From Pseudo-nitzschia pungens (lineage: Eukaryota; Bacillariophyta; Bacillariophyceae; Bacillariales; Bacillariaceae), in contig CM074759.1 in the NCBI GenBank assembly GCA_037355855.1, positions 4,960,001-5,024,000 on the forward strand: 64,000 nucleotides of DNA. Direction: 5' to 3'. Below the pieces are notes generated by a model. It had not been told where the DNA came from and ran no database searches. It worked only from the letters and a program-made list of their open reading frames with translations. A program made the translations under genes and the position numbers. Position 1 is the stretch's first letter, and each line of letters starts with the position of its first letter. Positions 1-11,034 of the stretch are shown piece after piece.

Positions 1-2
1 AG

Positions 3-914
3 ATCATCCTAGACAGAGCCTACCAAGAAACAGATCCATCTACAGTCGCACAGCAGCAGTCCCACATGTCCAAAGCAGAGCAACAACAGTTCCAAGCCAT
101 ACTAAACAAGTACCCTAATGTCTTCAATGGCGAATTAGGGAAGTATCCACACAAGAAGATCTCGCTAAGGCTGAAGCCCAGATCCAAGCCTATACACAAG
201 AAGCCTTATCCAGTTGCATACAAAAGAGAAGACCTATTCAAAAGGGAGCTCCAGAATCTTTGTAATGATGGAGTACTCAAAAGGTGCACTGGACCAGCTG
301 AATGGGCGTTCCCAACCTTCATAGTACCAAAGAAAGACAACAGGGTACGATGGGTATCAGACTTCAGAGAACTGAATGAACTTCTTGAAAGACGTCCTTA
401 TCCAATCCCCCGGATACAGGACATCATGAACAAGCAAGGCAAGTACACTCACTTCACCAAGATTGACTTGTCTATGCAATACTACTGCTTTGAACTGGAT
501 GATGCAAGCAAGAAACTCTGCACCATAGTAACACCATATGGTTGCTATGAATACCAAAGACTACCAATGGGTGTCAAAGTATCTCCAGATGTTGCCCAGC
601 AACTAATGGAAGATATCCTACACGACACCGACTGCACTGTTTATATTGACGATATAGGCGTCTGGACCAATGGATCCTTTGACCTCCACATGAAGACCAT
701 TGACAAGATTCTAGACCGGCTCAACCACAATGGACTCAAGTGCAACCCACTCAAGTGTGATTGGGCTGTACAAGAAACTGACTTCCTTGGATATTGGATG
801 ACTCCTACAGCAGTTAAGCCATGGCGCAAAAAGATTGAAGCCATTCTGCAGATGGATAGACCTCGGACTATAACCCAAGTTAAATCCTTCCTTGGAGCAG
901 TAGGATACTACAGA
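3..914 (+). pseudogene. Retrotransposon A pol, reverse transcriptase part (split by MITE)
   Basis: This encodes the end of the protease-RT linker and most of the reverse transcriptase. The core motif YIDDIG (catalytic Asp pair) lies near 640-660, and upstream are the conserved LPMGVKVSP and TPYGCYEYQ blocks. The protein ends at GYYR, where a MITE enters at base 915. The same codon phase resumes at 1658 once the MITE and one copy of its 8-bp target duplication are discounted, so the copy carried an open pol before the MITE arrived. It probably acted in cytoplasmic virus-like particles, copying element RNA to cDNA. I see no other stop or frameshift in this part. Confidence 0.9.
907..914. repeat. 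8-bp target-site duplication of MITE
   Basis: ACTACAGA precedes the MITE and is repeated at 1650-1657 directly after it. Confidence 0.93.
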
Positions 915-1649
915 CAGGGGTCATAATATAAGAAGGGGTAAGCCACGACGTCTGTCCGTCGTCCGTGTTCGACGTACAAATACTAGTAAAAAAAAAATGG
1001 CACTCCATATTCCATGTGTGGTCCAATTTAGAAAAATTTCCCTCAACCTCAATTTTTTTTTTCCACTTTCACTGCATAATACTAACAAAAACTATTACAC
1101 TTCAATCTATAACAACTCCATCAAAAATTGTAACAAAATAATATGTGAATATTGTATCTAGCCCAATTTTTTACAAGGATTATGAATATGTAACTGCTTT
1201 TCACTCTAGATGGATGGAAGATAAAGTAATTTATTTGGATGGATGGTCCAAATTTTGGTTCCAAGTGGAAGCTTTTAATTGAATAAAAATAAAACGGATG
1301 ACGGACGGACGATCCGATTTTGTATTTTATATTCCAGGTGGAAGGCACAGATCACTGGTAGTTTGAATCAGCAATATCAGACAGCAGATGGATGTAAACT
1401 GAAAAAGGTACTTACTACTTGACTCTCAACTATATACGTGAACTGCATATCAAATTTAAAAGTTGGAGAGTGATTGGAAGTGTACTTGGTAAGTTGCTTT
1501 ATCAGGTACACTTTTACTAGTGATATGCAGTAAATTATGAGAAGAAAAAAATTGACACAGGGAAATTTTTCTATTTTGGACCACACATGGAATATGAATT
1601 GCCGATTTTTAGTGATCGTGGCGTACCCCTTCTTATATTATGACCCCTG
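915..1649. mobile_element. hAT-like non-autonomous MITE (735 bp)
   Basis: The insertion is bounded by terminal inverted repeats of about 35 bp that begin CAGGGGTCATAATATAAG and end in the matching complement, with one mismatch near position 26. The 8-bp target duplication ACTACAGA lies at 907-914 and 1650-1657. A second, less perfect inverted pair lies at about 1000-1045 and 1556-1600, so the whole element can fold back. CAGGG ends with an 8-bp duplication are the signature of the hAT superfamily (established knowledge). No transposase ORF is present, so it needs one in trans. It interrupts pol of element A and is therefore younger than A. Confidence 0.9.
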
Positions 1650-1657
1650 ACTACAGA

Positions 1658-3679
1658 GATATGTGGCCTCGCCGGTCACATGTCCTAGCTCCTCTTTTTG
1701 ATATCACTGGGACCCCCAAGACTCCTCAAGCAGCTGCCATCAAAGGCAAGCAAAGAAAAGCCCCTTCAGCTTTCACTTGGGGACCTGCTCAAGATAAAGC
1801 TTTTCAAGAGATGAAAGCAATGGTGGCAGCGGATGCGCTGAACACCTATCCAGACCTTAACAAGCCCTTTGAACTGTACACTGATGCCTCAGACCTCCAG
1901 CTCGGTGCTGCCATAATACAAGATGGCAAGCCCATAGCATATTGGTCCAAGAAACTATCTGATGCCCAAAAGAACTATACTACTATGGAGAAAGAACTCC
2001 TAGCAATTGTACTCTGTTGCAAAGAGTACAGAAAAATGCTACTAGGTGGTGTCATCAATGTATACACCGACCATAAAAACCTTACCTTCAGAACCTTATC
2101 GGTCCAACGAGTCCTCCGGTGGAGACTATTCCTTGAAGAATTCGGTGTCAACCTCACCTATGTTGAAGGCAAAAAGAATGTTCTTGCTGATGCCTTCTCC
2201 AGACTACCCCGGATGGATCCACCTACTGAAGGGAAGAAAGCCCTTTCAAAGGGCACCTTAATCGATTTCTTGAAACTTGAAGTTCCTAAACAAGATGAAG
2301 AACTGTTTCTAACAGAGTTCCCCAACCTATTCCGGCACTTATGCAATGACGCAGACCAGGAATTACAATCCTGCTTGCTGAACAATGAGTGCCTAGTCAA
2401 CCTACCAAACAACCAAGACCTGGAATGCCCGGTGAACTATTCCAATATATATCTTCATCAACAGAAAGATCCTACCATCAAGTTCAAGATTCAGTCTAAG
2501 GCCTTCTTCTATCAAGAATTAGAAGGCAATAACATCCTCTGCTATGCCAACCAGTCCAACCCCGACAACTGGCGCATATACATACCAAGCTCTCTCGCAA
2601 ATGATACCATTAAATGGTATCACCTTCTGTTGGGTCATTGTGGATCCACCAGGCTATATCAAACTATCTCCTCAGGATTCTATATCGACAACCTATCCAA
2701 TCTTTGCAAGACTTACATCTGCCCCGACAGCTGCATTAAGTACAAGAACCAACACTCCAAGTATGGCAAACTACCACCGAAAGAAGCCCCACTAGCTCCA
2801 TTCAACGAGATACATGTGGATCTTATAGGCCCATGGAAGATTACAGCTCAGGGCAAGAACTACAACTTCAAAGCCCTAACTTGTATTGATCCAGTCACCA
2901 ACCTACTTGAAATCATCCGGATCAGAGACAAATCTTCTCAGCATGTCTCTGATCAATTCAAGAACTGTTGGCTCTCAAGATACCCAAGACCTATCAGATG
3001 CGTTCACGACAATGGTGGCAAGTTTCTAGGCGCTGAGTTCCAGACTACCCTCAAGCAGTATGGAATTCAGTCCATTCCCACTACAGTGAAGAATCCCCAA
3101 TCTAATGCCATCTGTGAAAGAGTCCATCATACAGTTGCCGATATTCTCAGAGTCTTAGTTCATGTGAATCCCCCTCAAGTCAACACCAGAGCCAGTCAGC
3201 TCATGGATAATGCCCTGGCAACTTGCATGCATGCCTCTCGATGTGCTGTCAACGCTGCCTTACAGGCATCACCAGGGTCCCTAGTACTCAATCGGGACAT
3301 GCTGATTGATCTGCCACTAACATCCAACCTGTTAGCTCTGCAACAGCTCCGGCAACAAGGGATTAACAAGAATCTACTCAGAGATAATGCCAAGCGCATC
3401 AACCACACCTTCCAAGTCAATGACAAGGTATGGATCCAAGAGCCAGATCCGGACAAGCTGCAACCCAGGAAGCTTGGTCCCTTTCCAATCACACAAGTGA
3501 ATCCAAATGGTACTGTAAAGTTGCAAAGAGCTCCCTCAGTAGTGGAAACAGTGAACATTCGGAGGCTGACTCCATATCGGGAACCGAATCAGTCGGAGTC
3601 TACGCCGGCCGAATCCGCAGATATCGAATTGAGCCAATCAAATGACTCAGATTGTTCCATGAGTCACTGGTCAGCTTAA
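1658..3679 (+). pseudogene. Retrotransposon A pol, RNase H and integrase part
   Basis: This continues the pol frame after the MITE. RNase [14 protein letters not shown] (first Asp), [11 protein letters not shown] (Glu) and VYTDHKNL (second Asp). Integrase: an HLLLGHCG ... CKTYICPDSC zinc-binding region near 2620-2740, then the DDE core with Asp in HVDLIGPW, Asp in HDNGG and Glu in NPQSNAICERVHH. The Glu that follows HDNGG in the sister copies is Lys here (HDNGGKFLG); that residue is not one of the catalytic triad. The stop codon follows the C-terminal SHWSA at 3679. The part is intact as an ORF but is separated from the RT by the MITE, so I call it a pseudogene fragment. Confidence 0.92.
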
Positions 3680-3709
3680 CTGTGGGATTCGTTCAATCGT
3701 GAGGCACTA

Positions 3710-4029
3710 TGTAACATGCTAGCGTAGGCTAGTAGTGTTACGAATTAATAATTAACCGAATCCCACATGGGATTCAATCGATACCTATATGTATGATATA
3801 CATGTACGGATATCCGGTATGTGTATGAACAGGCATATAGAAGAGAGCGATCGTACGATTAAGGTTACATACAGAATATATGTTATATACAGGGATGTAG
3901 ATTATATGAAGAGATCGTGATGACCTCATCGCTCATTATTCCATCTCTTTAATTTCAATCCCATCTCGTAAAGTGAAATAACACACAATTATTCATACTA
4001 CTCCGAAATTTCTACCTTAGAGTGTTACA
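3710..4029 (+). repeat. 3' LTR of element A (320 bp)
   Basis: It starts TGTAACATGCTAGCG and ends GAGTGTTACA. The outer 7 bp, TGTAACA and TGTTACA, are perfect inverted repeats. The internal part matches the split LTR of element D (44140-44254 plus 55815-56012) and more loosely the solo LTR at 35207-35555. Confidence 0.92.
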
Positions 4030-4030
4030 A

Positions 4031-7025
4031 ACCATTCCCATGAAGGATACCTCCTTATACCATGACAACTATACCATGCTCATGGAAGAACTCGAAGACG
4101 TTGAACTCTTTGCTGATGATCTCTCTTTTGCTAATCCATACAAGTCCAAGGTTATCCTAGACAGAGCCTACCAAGAAACAGATCCATCGACAGTCGCAAA
4201 GCAACAGTCCCACATGTCCACATCAGAGCAGCAACAGTTCCAAGCCATACTAAACAAGTACCCTAATGTCTTCAATGGCGAATTAGGGAAGTATCCACAC
4301 AAGAAGATCTCGCTAAGGCTGAAGCCCAGATCCAAGCCTATACACAAGAAGCCTTATCCAGTTGCATACAAAAGAGAAGACCTATTCAAAAGGGAGCTCC
4401 AGAATCTTTGCAATGATGGAGTACTCAAAAGATGCACTGGACCGGCCGAATGGGCGTTCCCAACCTTCATAGTACCAAAGAAAGACAACAGGGTACGATG
4501 GGTATCAGACTTCAGAGAACTCAATAAACTTCTTGAGAGACGTCCTTATCCAATCCCCCGGATACAGGATATCATGAACAAGCGGGGCAAGTATACTCAC
4601 TTCACCAAGGTTGACTTGTCCATGCAATACTACTGCTTTGAACTAGATGACGCAAGCAAGAAGCTCTGTACCATAGTAACTCCATATGGTTGCTATGAAT
4701 ATCAAAGACTACCAATGGGTGTCAAAGTCTCTCCAGATGTTGCTCAGCAACTAATGGAAGATATCCTACAAGACACTGATTGCACTGTTTATATTGATGA
4801 TATTGGCATCTGGACCAATGGATCCTTTGACCTCCACATGAAGACCATTGACAAAATCTTAGACCGGCTCAACCAAAATGGACTTAAATGCAACCCACTC
4901 AAGTGTGACTGGGTTGTACAAGAAACTGACTTCCTAGGCTATTGGATGACTCCCACAGCAGTTAAGCCATGGCGCAAGAAGATTGAACCCATCCTTCAAA
5001 TGGACAGGCCCCGAACTATAACTCAAGTCAAGTCCTTCCTAGGGGCAGTTGGATACTACAGAGATATGTGGCCTCGCAGGTCCCATGTTCTAGCTCCTCT
5101 ATTTGATATCACCGGTACCCCCAAGAAAACTCCTCAACCAGCTGCCATCAAAGGCAAGCAACGCAAAGCTACTTCAGCTTTCACTTGGGGTCCTGCTCAA
5201 AATAAAGCCTTTCAAGAGATGAAAGCAATGGTAGCAGCGGATGCACTGAACACCTATCCAGACCTTAACAAGCCCTTCGAACTGTACACTGATGCCTCAG
5301 ACCTACAACTTGGTGCTGCCATAATACAAGATGGCAAGCCAATAGCCTATTGGTCCAAGAAACTATCTGACGCCCAAAAGAATTATACAACCATGGAGAA
5401 AGAACTTCTCGCAATTGTACTCTGTTGTAAAGAGTACCGCAAAATGCTACTTGGTGGTGTTATCAACGTATACACTGACCATAAGAATCTTACCTTCCGA
5501 ACCCTCTCAGTCCAGCGAGTCCTCCGATGGAGACTGTTCCTTGAAGAATTTGGTGTCAACCTCACCTATGTTGAAGGCAAGAAGAACGTTCTTGCTGATG
5601 CCTTCTCCAGACTACCCCGGATGGATCCTCCTACTGAAGGGAAGAAAGCCCTTGAAAAGGGCACTTTAATCGAGTTTTTGAACCTTGAAGTCCCCAAGCA
5701 AGATGAAGAATTGTTTTTAGCAGAGTTCCCACATCTATTTCAGCACTTATGCAATGACGCAGATCAGGAGTTATACTCCTGCCTACTGAACAATGAGTGC
5801 CTTATCAACCTTCCAAACAACCAAGATATGCATCTATCTCCATCAGCAGAAGGACCCAACCATCAAGTTCAAGATTCAATCGAAAGTCTTCTTCTACCAA
5901 GAATTAGAGGGCAACAAGATACTTTGCTACGCGAACCAAGCCAACCCAGATTGCTGGAGAATATATATTCCAGCATCTCTTATCAATGATACCATTAAGT
6001 GGTATCATCTCCTGTTGGGTCATTGTGGATCCACCAGGCTACAACAGACTATATCAGCCCGATTCTATGCTGATAACCTAACCAGTTTATGCAAGTCCTA
6101 TGTATGCCCAGACCATTGCATCAAATACCAGAACCAGAACTCCCAATATGGCAAGCTGCCACCAAAGGAAGCGCCATTATCCCCATTCTATGAAGTACAC
6201 ATTGATCTCATAGGCCCTTGGAAGATCACAGCTCAGGGCAAGAACTACAACTTCAAAGCCTTAACCTGTATTGATCCAGTTACTAACCTTCTTGAGATAA
6301 TCAGAATCAGAGACAAGTCCTCCCAGCATGTATCAGACCAGTTCAAGAACTGTTGGCTCTCACGATACCCAAGACCTATCAGATGCGTCCATGACAACGG
6401 CGGCGAATTCCTAGGGGCTGAGTTCCAAACTACCCTCAAGCAGTATGGAATTAACTCAGTCCCTACAACAGTAAAGAACCCCCAGTCGAAAGCCATATGC
6501 GAGCGTGTCCATCACACAGTTGCTGATATCCTTCGCGTCCTGGTACATGTTAATCCTCCATAAGCAAATACCAGAGCAAGTCAGCTCATGGACAATGCCC
6601 TTTCTACTTGTATGCATGCCTCCAGATGTGCTGTCAATGCTGCCCTGCAGGCGTCCCCGGGATCCCTTGTATTCAACCGGGATATGCTGATAGACCTACC
6701 ACTAACTGCCAATCTATTGGCTCTGCAACAGCTACGACAGCAAGGCATTAACAAGGCTCTACTCAGAGATAATGCCAAGCGCAAGGAACATACCTTTCAA
6801 CCCAACGAGAAGGTATGGATGCAAGAGCCCGATCCAGACAAGTTACAGCCTCGCAAGACAGGACCATTCACTATTGCCCAAGTCCACGATAACGGCACCG
6901 TTAAGATTCAAAAGACTCCATCGATCGTTGAAACAGTCAACGTCCGCAAGCTAACCCCTTATAAGGAGCCAACGGATCCTTCCGATTCCAACTCCGACGA
7001 CTCGGCGATACATTGGTCAGCTTAA
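4031..7025 (+). pseudogene. Retrotransposon B pol (RT-RNase H-integrase), frameshift plus stop
   Basis: RT (YIDDIGIW near 4790), RNase H ([13 protein letters not shown] near 5285) and the DDE integrase (HIDLIGPW, VHDNGGEFLG, NPQSKAICERVHH) are all recognisable. Two lesions kill the frame. About 28-30 nt are missing near 5828, where sister copies encode LECPVNYSN, so reading shifts and the integrase continues in another frame. A TAA at 6561-6563 replaces the Gln codon of the PPQVNTRAS motif. The C-terminus, ending HWSA at 7025, is open again after the stop. It is not functional as a single polyprotein. Confidence 0.92.
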
Positions 7026-7055
7026 GTATGGAACTCGGTCAATCATGAGGCACTA

Positions 7056-7379
7056 TGTGACGGGCTAGCGTAGCTAGCACGAGTCACGATTGAATAATTA
7101 ACCGAATCCCATATGGGAATCGAATATGATATATTCAGTCATGAATATGTTTCGATATGTGTTCTAACTATTATGGTCGAGTCCCAGAAGGTGATATATG
7201 CCTAATCGTGGGAACCGACAATGAATCAACATTTATGGTAGAGCATGCCAAAATGTGGCTATGCTCGCGACCTCAAATTTTATATGTTTCCATTCTCAAT
7301 TCGCGTAACAATATCTTGTAAAGTATCTAAACATTCACAATTTTATATCACTCCAATATTTCTACTCTAGACCGTAACA
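7056..7379 (+). repeat. 3' LTR of element B (324 bp)
   Basis: It starts TGTGACGGGCTAGCG and ends with CTAGACCGTAACA. The terminal 7-mers are imperfect inverted repeats, with one mismatch. It keeps the LTR block TAATTAACCGAATCCCA near the 5' end but is otherwise strongly diverged from A's LTR. It cuts into the ORF at 7367-8254. Confidence 0.85.
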
Positions 7380-8254
7380 CAAGGAACCCCATCGTTCTGA
7401 TTGATGATTTTAGTCAAGTGATGCATCACTGCCGTCTCCTGTAATGATCCTTGGTTGTTGCCAGCAATCAACACACCATACAATCCACAGATAGTCAAAC
7501 CAGCACCAATCTGCAACATCGCTTCTCGAATGTTTCTACCAACGGAGCAATCATCAGACATTGTCCCATTCGTCTCAACTTTATCCAGTTCCAACCATTG
7601 CATGCACTCGGAAAGGGCATTGATACATTTCACTATTCCTTCCTTCATATTTTCTAGCTTTTCTATCCGCGTTCCTTGGAAACCACTGTTTAGTAGACCA
7701 TAAGATGTTTTCAGTTCAATGTGAGTCCAATTGGTCAGTGCCATGATGTCATTTACTTCTTCCGTCCGTGCTTCTCCTGCAGTCAAAACGGAAGGAAAAT
7801 TGTGGCACGCCGCATGAGGGTCTATGACATACAACCCTCCCTCCCTTGTACCTTGATCATCGGTGGAGTTGTCATCGTCTTCGGTTCCAGTTGCAGTCAT
7901 GGCAATGGTGGCATCACTGTTGTATTCTTGGCGATGATCGGTTAGGTCACCTTCATCCTGTTGGTCGTTTTTGAGGTCTTTGTTCTCATTTCTTGATTCA
8001 CTGCTGTCTACCAAGTCAAACTCAACCTTTCTACGACAAGTCGTGTTGTAGTGTTCCATACCATAATCTATACCCATAGGAACGTGACTAACCGGAGTAT
8101 TGTTCGTATCCATCCACGATCTGGTGCTTTTGTATATTCCAGGGGAGTAGTTAACCGGGGTTCTCACCTCCCGGGATGATCTCCGGAGAACAGGGGAATG
8201 GTCTAAACTTCCATTGATCTGTTCACAATAATGACAAACAATTGGTGCCAACAT
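7367..8254 (-). CDS. Unrecognised ORF, 3' end replaced by LTR
   Basis: This is an ATG-started ORF of 295 codons whose last few codons and stop come from the LTR of element B. The native C-terminus is therefore lost, and native sequence ends about 7380. The N-terminus has a CHYC pair and a basic segment VLRRSSREVRTPVNYSPG, which resembles the basic linkers seen in copia-type polyproteins; this is a weak resemblance. The middle is acidic and Asp/Asn-rich. Near the C-terminus is a hydrophobic, Gly-containing stretch (QIGAGLTICGLYGVLIAG). I do not recognise the family. The gene may have had further exons upstream, because a possible acceptor (AAACAG) lies just before the ATG. It could be a host gene broken by B or a fragment of another mobile element. 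Confidence 0.4.
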   Translation of the reverse strand: MLAPIVCHYCEQINGSLDHSPVLRRSSREVRTPVNYSPGIYKSTRSWMDTNNTPVSHVPMGIDYGMEHYNTTCRRKVEFDLVDSSESRNENKDLKNDQQDEGDLTDHRQEYNSDATIAMTATGTEDDDNSTDDQGTREGGLYVIDPHAACHNFPSVLTAGEARTEEVNDIMALTNWTHIELKTSYGLLNSGFQGTRIEKLENMKEGIVKCINALSECMQWLELDKVETNGTMSDDCSVGRNIREAMLQIGAGLTICGLYGVLIAGNNQGSLQETAVMHHLTKIINQNDGVPCVTV

Positions 8255-8758
8255 CGTTAGGATCCTGTTTTACTTTCCATCTTTACTCCTACAAGTCAAC
8301 CTCACTAGAAATCATTTAATCTATTCATAGTCACTTACACTAGTAGACATTCTGTTCACACAAATATCGTTTACAAAAAATGACAAAATCCAACTTTATC
8401 AAACATCTTATTTCAAGCTAGCGTGGAGGTGTGGATGATGCTCTATCAATGATAGATAGCATTAATTCCCAGATCAGTGAGTCTTCTATCAATTCAGATG
8501 TAAGCCCTTCCGACAAGAAATCCGGAATTTTCAACCTCCACATTTTCACCGCCAGATGTAGTCCGCAAGCACGCGGTTTTCATATTTCATTCATTTATTA
8601 ACAATTGTCATTAAGTATGCTTGCAAACCATAACACTATTTTCAACGGATCCCGTGTACTCTGGTTGCTACAATATTAGCTCAGCTAATATGGCGCCACT
8701 GCTACAATATTAGCTCAGCTAAAAAGGCGCCAACAATTAGATTCATAACTCACCCGTG
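8255..8758. other. Non-coding stretch with a small duplicated palindromic motif
   Basis: I see no gene. At about 8668-8731 a block of roughly 31 bp, CTACAATATTAGCTCAGCTA followed by a short spacer and GGCGCCA, occurs twice in tandem. Each copy has a TTAGCTCAGCTAA near-palindrome. The pair abuts the truncated end of element C. Confidence 0.5.
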
Positions 8759-11034
8759 ACAATGGCTAGGAGTTCTTTCTCCATTGTAGTATAGTTCTTC
8801 TGGGTGTCAGATAGTTTCTTGGACCAGTATGCAATAGGCTTGTCGTCCTGTAGTATAGCAGCACCAAGTTGTAGGTCTGAGGCATCAGTGTATAGTTCAA
8901 AGGGCTTGTTAAGGTCTGGATAGGTGTTCAGCGCATCCGCTGCCACCATTGCTTTCATCTCTTGAAAGGCTTTATCTTGAGCTGGTCCCCAAGTGAAAGC
9001 TGAAGGAGCTTTTCTTTGCTTGCCTTTGATGGCAGCTACTTGAGGAGTCTTGGGGGTCCCGGTTATATCAAATAGAGGAGCTAGGACATGCGATCTTTGG
9101 GGCCACATGTCTCTGTAGTATCCTACTGCTCCTAGGAAGGACTTGACTTGGGTCACAGTTCAGGGCCTGTCCATTTGACGGATGGCTTCAATCTTCTTTC
9201 TCCATGGCTTAACTGCTGTAGGAGTCATCCAGTATCCAAGGAAATCAGTTTCTTGTACAGCCCAGTCACACTTGAGTGGGTTGCACTTGAGTCCATTTTG
9301 GTTGAGCCGGTCTAGGACCTTGTCTATAGTCTTCATGTGGAGATCAAAGGATCCATTGGTCCAAATACCAATATCATCAATATAAACAGTGCAGTCGGTG
9401 TCTTGTAGGATATCTTCCATTAGTTGCTGGGCAACATCTGGAGAGACTTTGACACCCATTGGTAGTCTTTGGTATTCGTAGCAACCATAAGGAGTGACTA
9501 TGGTGCAGAGTTTCTTTCTGGCGTCGTCCAGTTCAAAGCAGTAGTATTGCATGGACAAGTCAACCTTGGTGAAGTGAGTATACTTGCCCCGCTTGTTCAT
9601 GATATCCTGTATCCGGGGGATTGGATAAGGACGTCTCTCAAGAAGTTTATTGAGTTCTCTGAAGTCTGATACTCATCTAACTCTGTTGTCTTTCTTTGGT
9701 ACTATAAAGGTTGGGAATGCCCATTTGGCCGGTCCAGTGCAACGCTTGAGGACTCCATCATTGCAAAGATTCTGGAGCTCCCTTTTGAATAGGTCTTCTC
9801 TTTTGTATGCAACTGGGTAAGGCTTCTTGTGTATAGGCTTGGATCCGGGCTTCAGTCTTAGAGAGATCTTCTTGTGTGGATATTTCCCTAGTTCTCCATT
9901 GAAGACGTTGGGATACTTGTTTAGTATTGCTTGGAACTGTTGCTGCTCTGCTGTGGACATGTGGGACTGCTGCTGTGCGACTGTAGATGGGTCTGTTTCT
10001 TGGTAGGCTCTATCTAGAATGACCTTGGACTTGTATGGATTTGCGAAGGATAGTTGATCAGCAAAGAGTTCAGCATCTTCTAGTTCTTCCATGAGCATGG
10101 TATGGTTGTCATGGTATAAGGACGTGTCCTTCATAGGAATCGTTCTATCCATCCACTGAACTGCTCCTTCTTTGAATAGGAGATTGATCTGTGCCAGGTG
10201 GAGGAAGTCTCTCCCTAGTATCAGATCGTATTTGCAGGTCGGTGAATGGAAGAGCCTTGCTTCTTGTTGGTCGATGGTATAGTTGCCAAACTCTTGTAAT
10301 TTGATGTTCTTCATGATGATATATTCTGTAGTATCAAAGCTTCCGTTTGCTGTTGTTGTTAAGACTTGGTGCTTGCTTCAGAGTGGCATTGTGCCGAATG
10401 GTAGTGCTCTCTTGTTGATTAGGGTTCCAGAAGATCCACTATCGAGTAGTGCGAGTAGTGGTCTTGATTTCGTTGGTATGCCTTGTATGTACTGTACTGT
10501 AGTTAAAAGAATAGGAGCCAAGTTGCTCTTATTCGATGCCTGTTCTGCTGGATTTCCAGCAGTCGACAGCAGCTTTAAATAATTTTGCTCCAGCGCACCT
10601 CCTTTGGTGTAGTCTTTGGAGTTTTTGGTGTTGCAATAGAGATTTTTTGCTGTACCAGTGGAACAATTCCTTGCTAGAGACAAGATTGGTCCATTCGTTG
10701 CTGCTGTCTGATCGATTCCATGATCGATTGCATCTGTACCCTTGGACCGATTCGATGTTCGATTCAGATCCGTGTTCGTTATATCCTGTAGGATGTTGCG
10801 AACTATTGTTTTTGCTGCTGTCGTAGCAGATTCTGGTGCTGCTGTTGCAGTCTTTGCTGAGCGCTCAACAGGAATACTCCATCCTGTAGGTTCCTTCCCC
10901 TCTTTCTCCGGGAGATCTCCTCCTTGCGTCATCCCAGTCAGCTGTGCTGGACTGGCATCCAGGGCCTGTGGCGCCGGAGGCAAGGTGATTGCTGGTTTAG
11001 TTGGGCGTTTTAGCCCTTTAGAGCGCTGCTGCAC
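8759..11034 (-). pseudogene. Retrotransposon C pol (protease-RT-partial RNase H)
   Basis: This begins directly after the gag stop codon and in the same frame. The protease motif LLALLDSGSSGTLINKRA (retropepsin DSG) lies near 10430-10460. The RT motif YIDDIGIW is near 9360. The RNase H start [13 protein letters not shown] is near 8880. Three further in-frame TGA codons interrupt it. One, after GTMPL (about 10378), replaces an Arg codon. One, after KDNRVR (about 9673), replaces the Trp of WVSDF. One, after MDRP (about 9160), replaces an Arg codon. Two of the three fit CGA to TGA, as expected of CpG decay. It is truncated at the 3' end and not functional. Confidence 0.9.

Larger units (their letters stand above)
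1..4029 (+). mobile_element. Ty3/gypsy-type LTR retrotransposon A, 3' part
   Basis: The window opens inside pol of an LTR retrotransposon. Order seen: reverse transcriptase, RNase H, integrase, then 3' LTR, which is the Ty3/gypsy order (integrase last). The 5' LTR, gag and protease lie upstream of the window. The reading frame is open from base 3 and broken only by a MITE at 915-1649. Close relatives in this window are B (4030-7379), C (8759-12431, minus) and D (44140-63230), so the family has been amplified here. A purine-containing stretch before the LTR (about 3681-3709) is the likely plus-strand primer region. Confidence 0.93.
4030..7379 (+). mobile_element. Ty3/gypsy-type retrotransposon B, 5'-missing and decayed
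   Basis: Internal pol sequence begins at the very base after A's LTR, at a point equivalent to 58070 in element D (just upstream of the PMKDTSLYHD motif). Gag and protease are absent. Either A inserted in B, so that B's 5' half lies upstream of the window, or the two joined by deletion. The 3' LTR (7056-7379) is clearly diverged from A's, so B is older or belongs to another subfamily. Confidence 0.88.
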
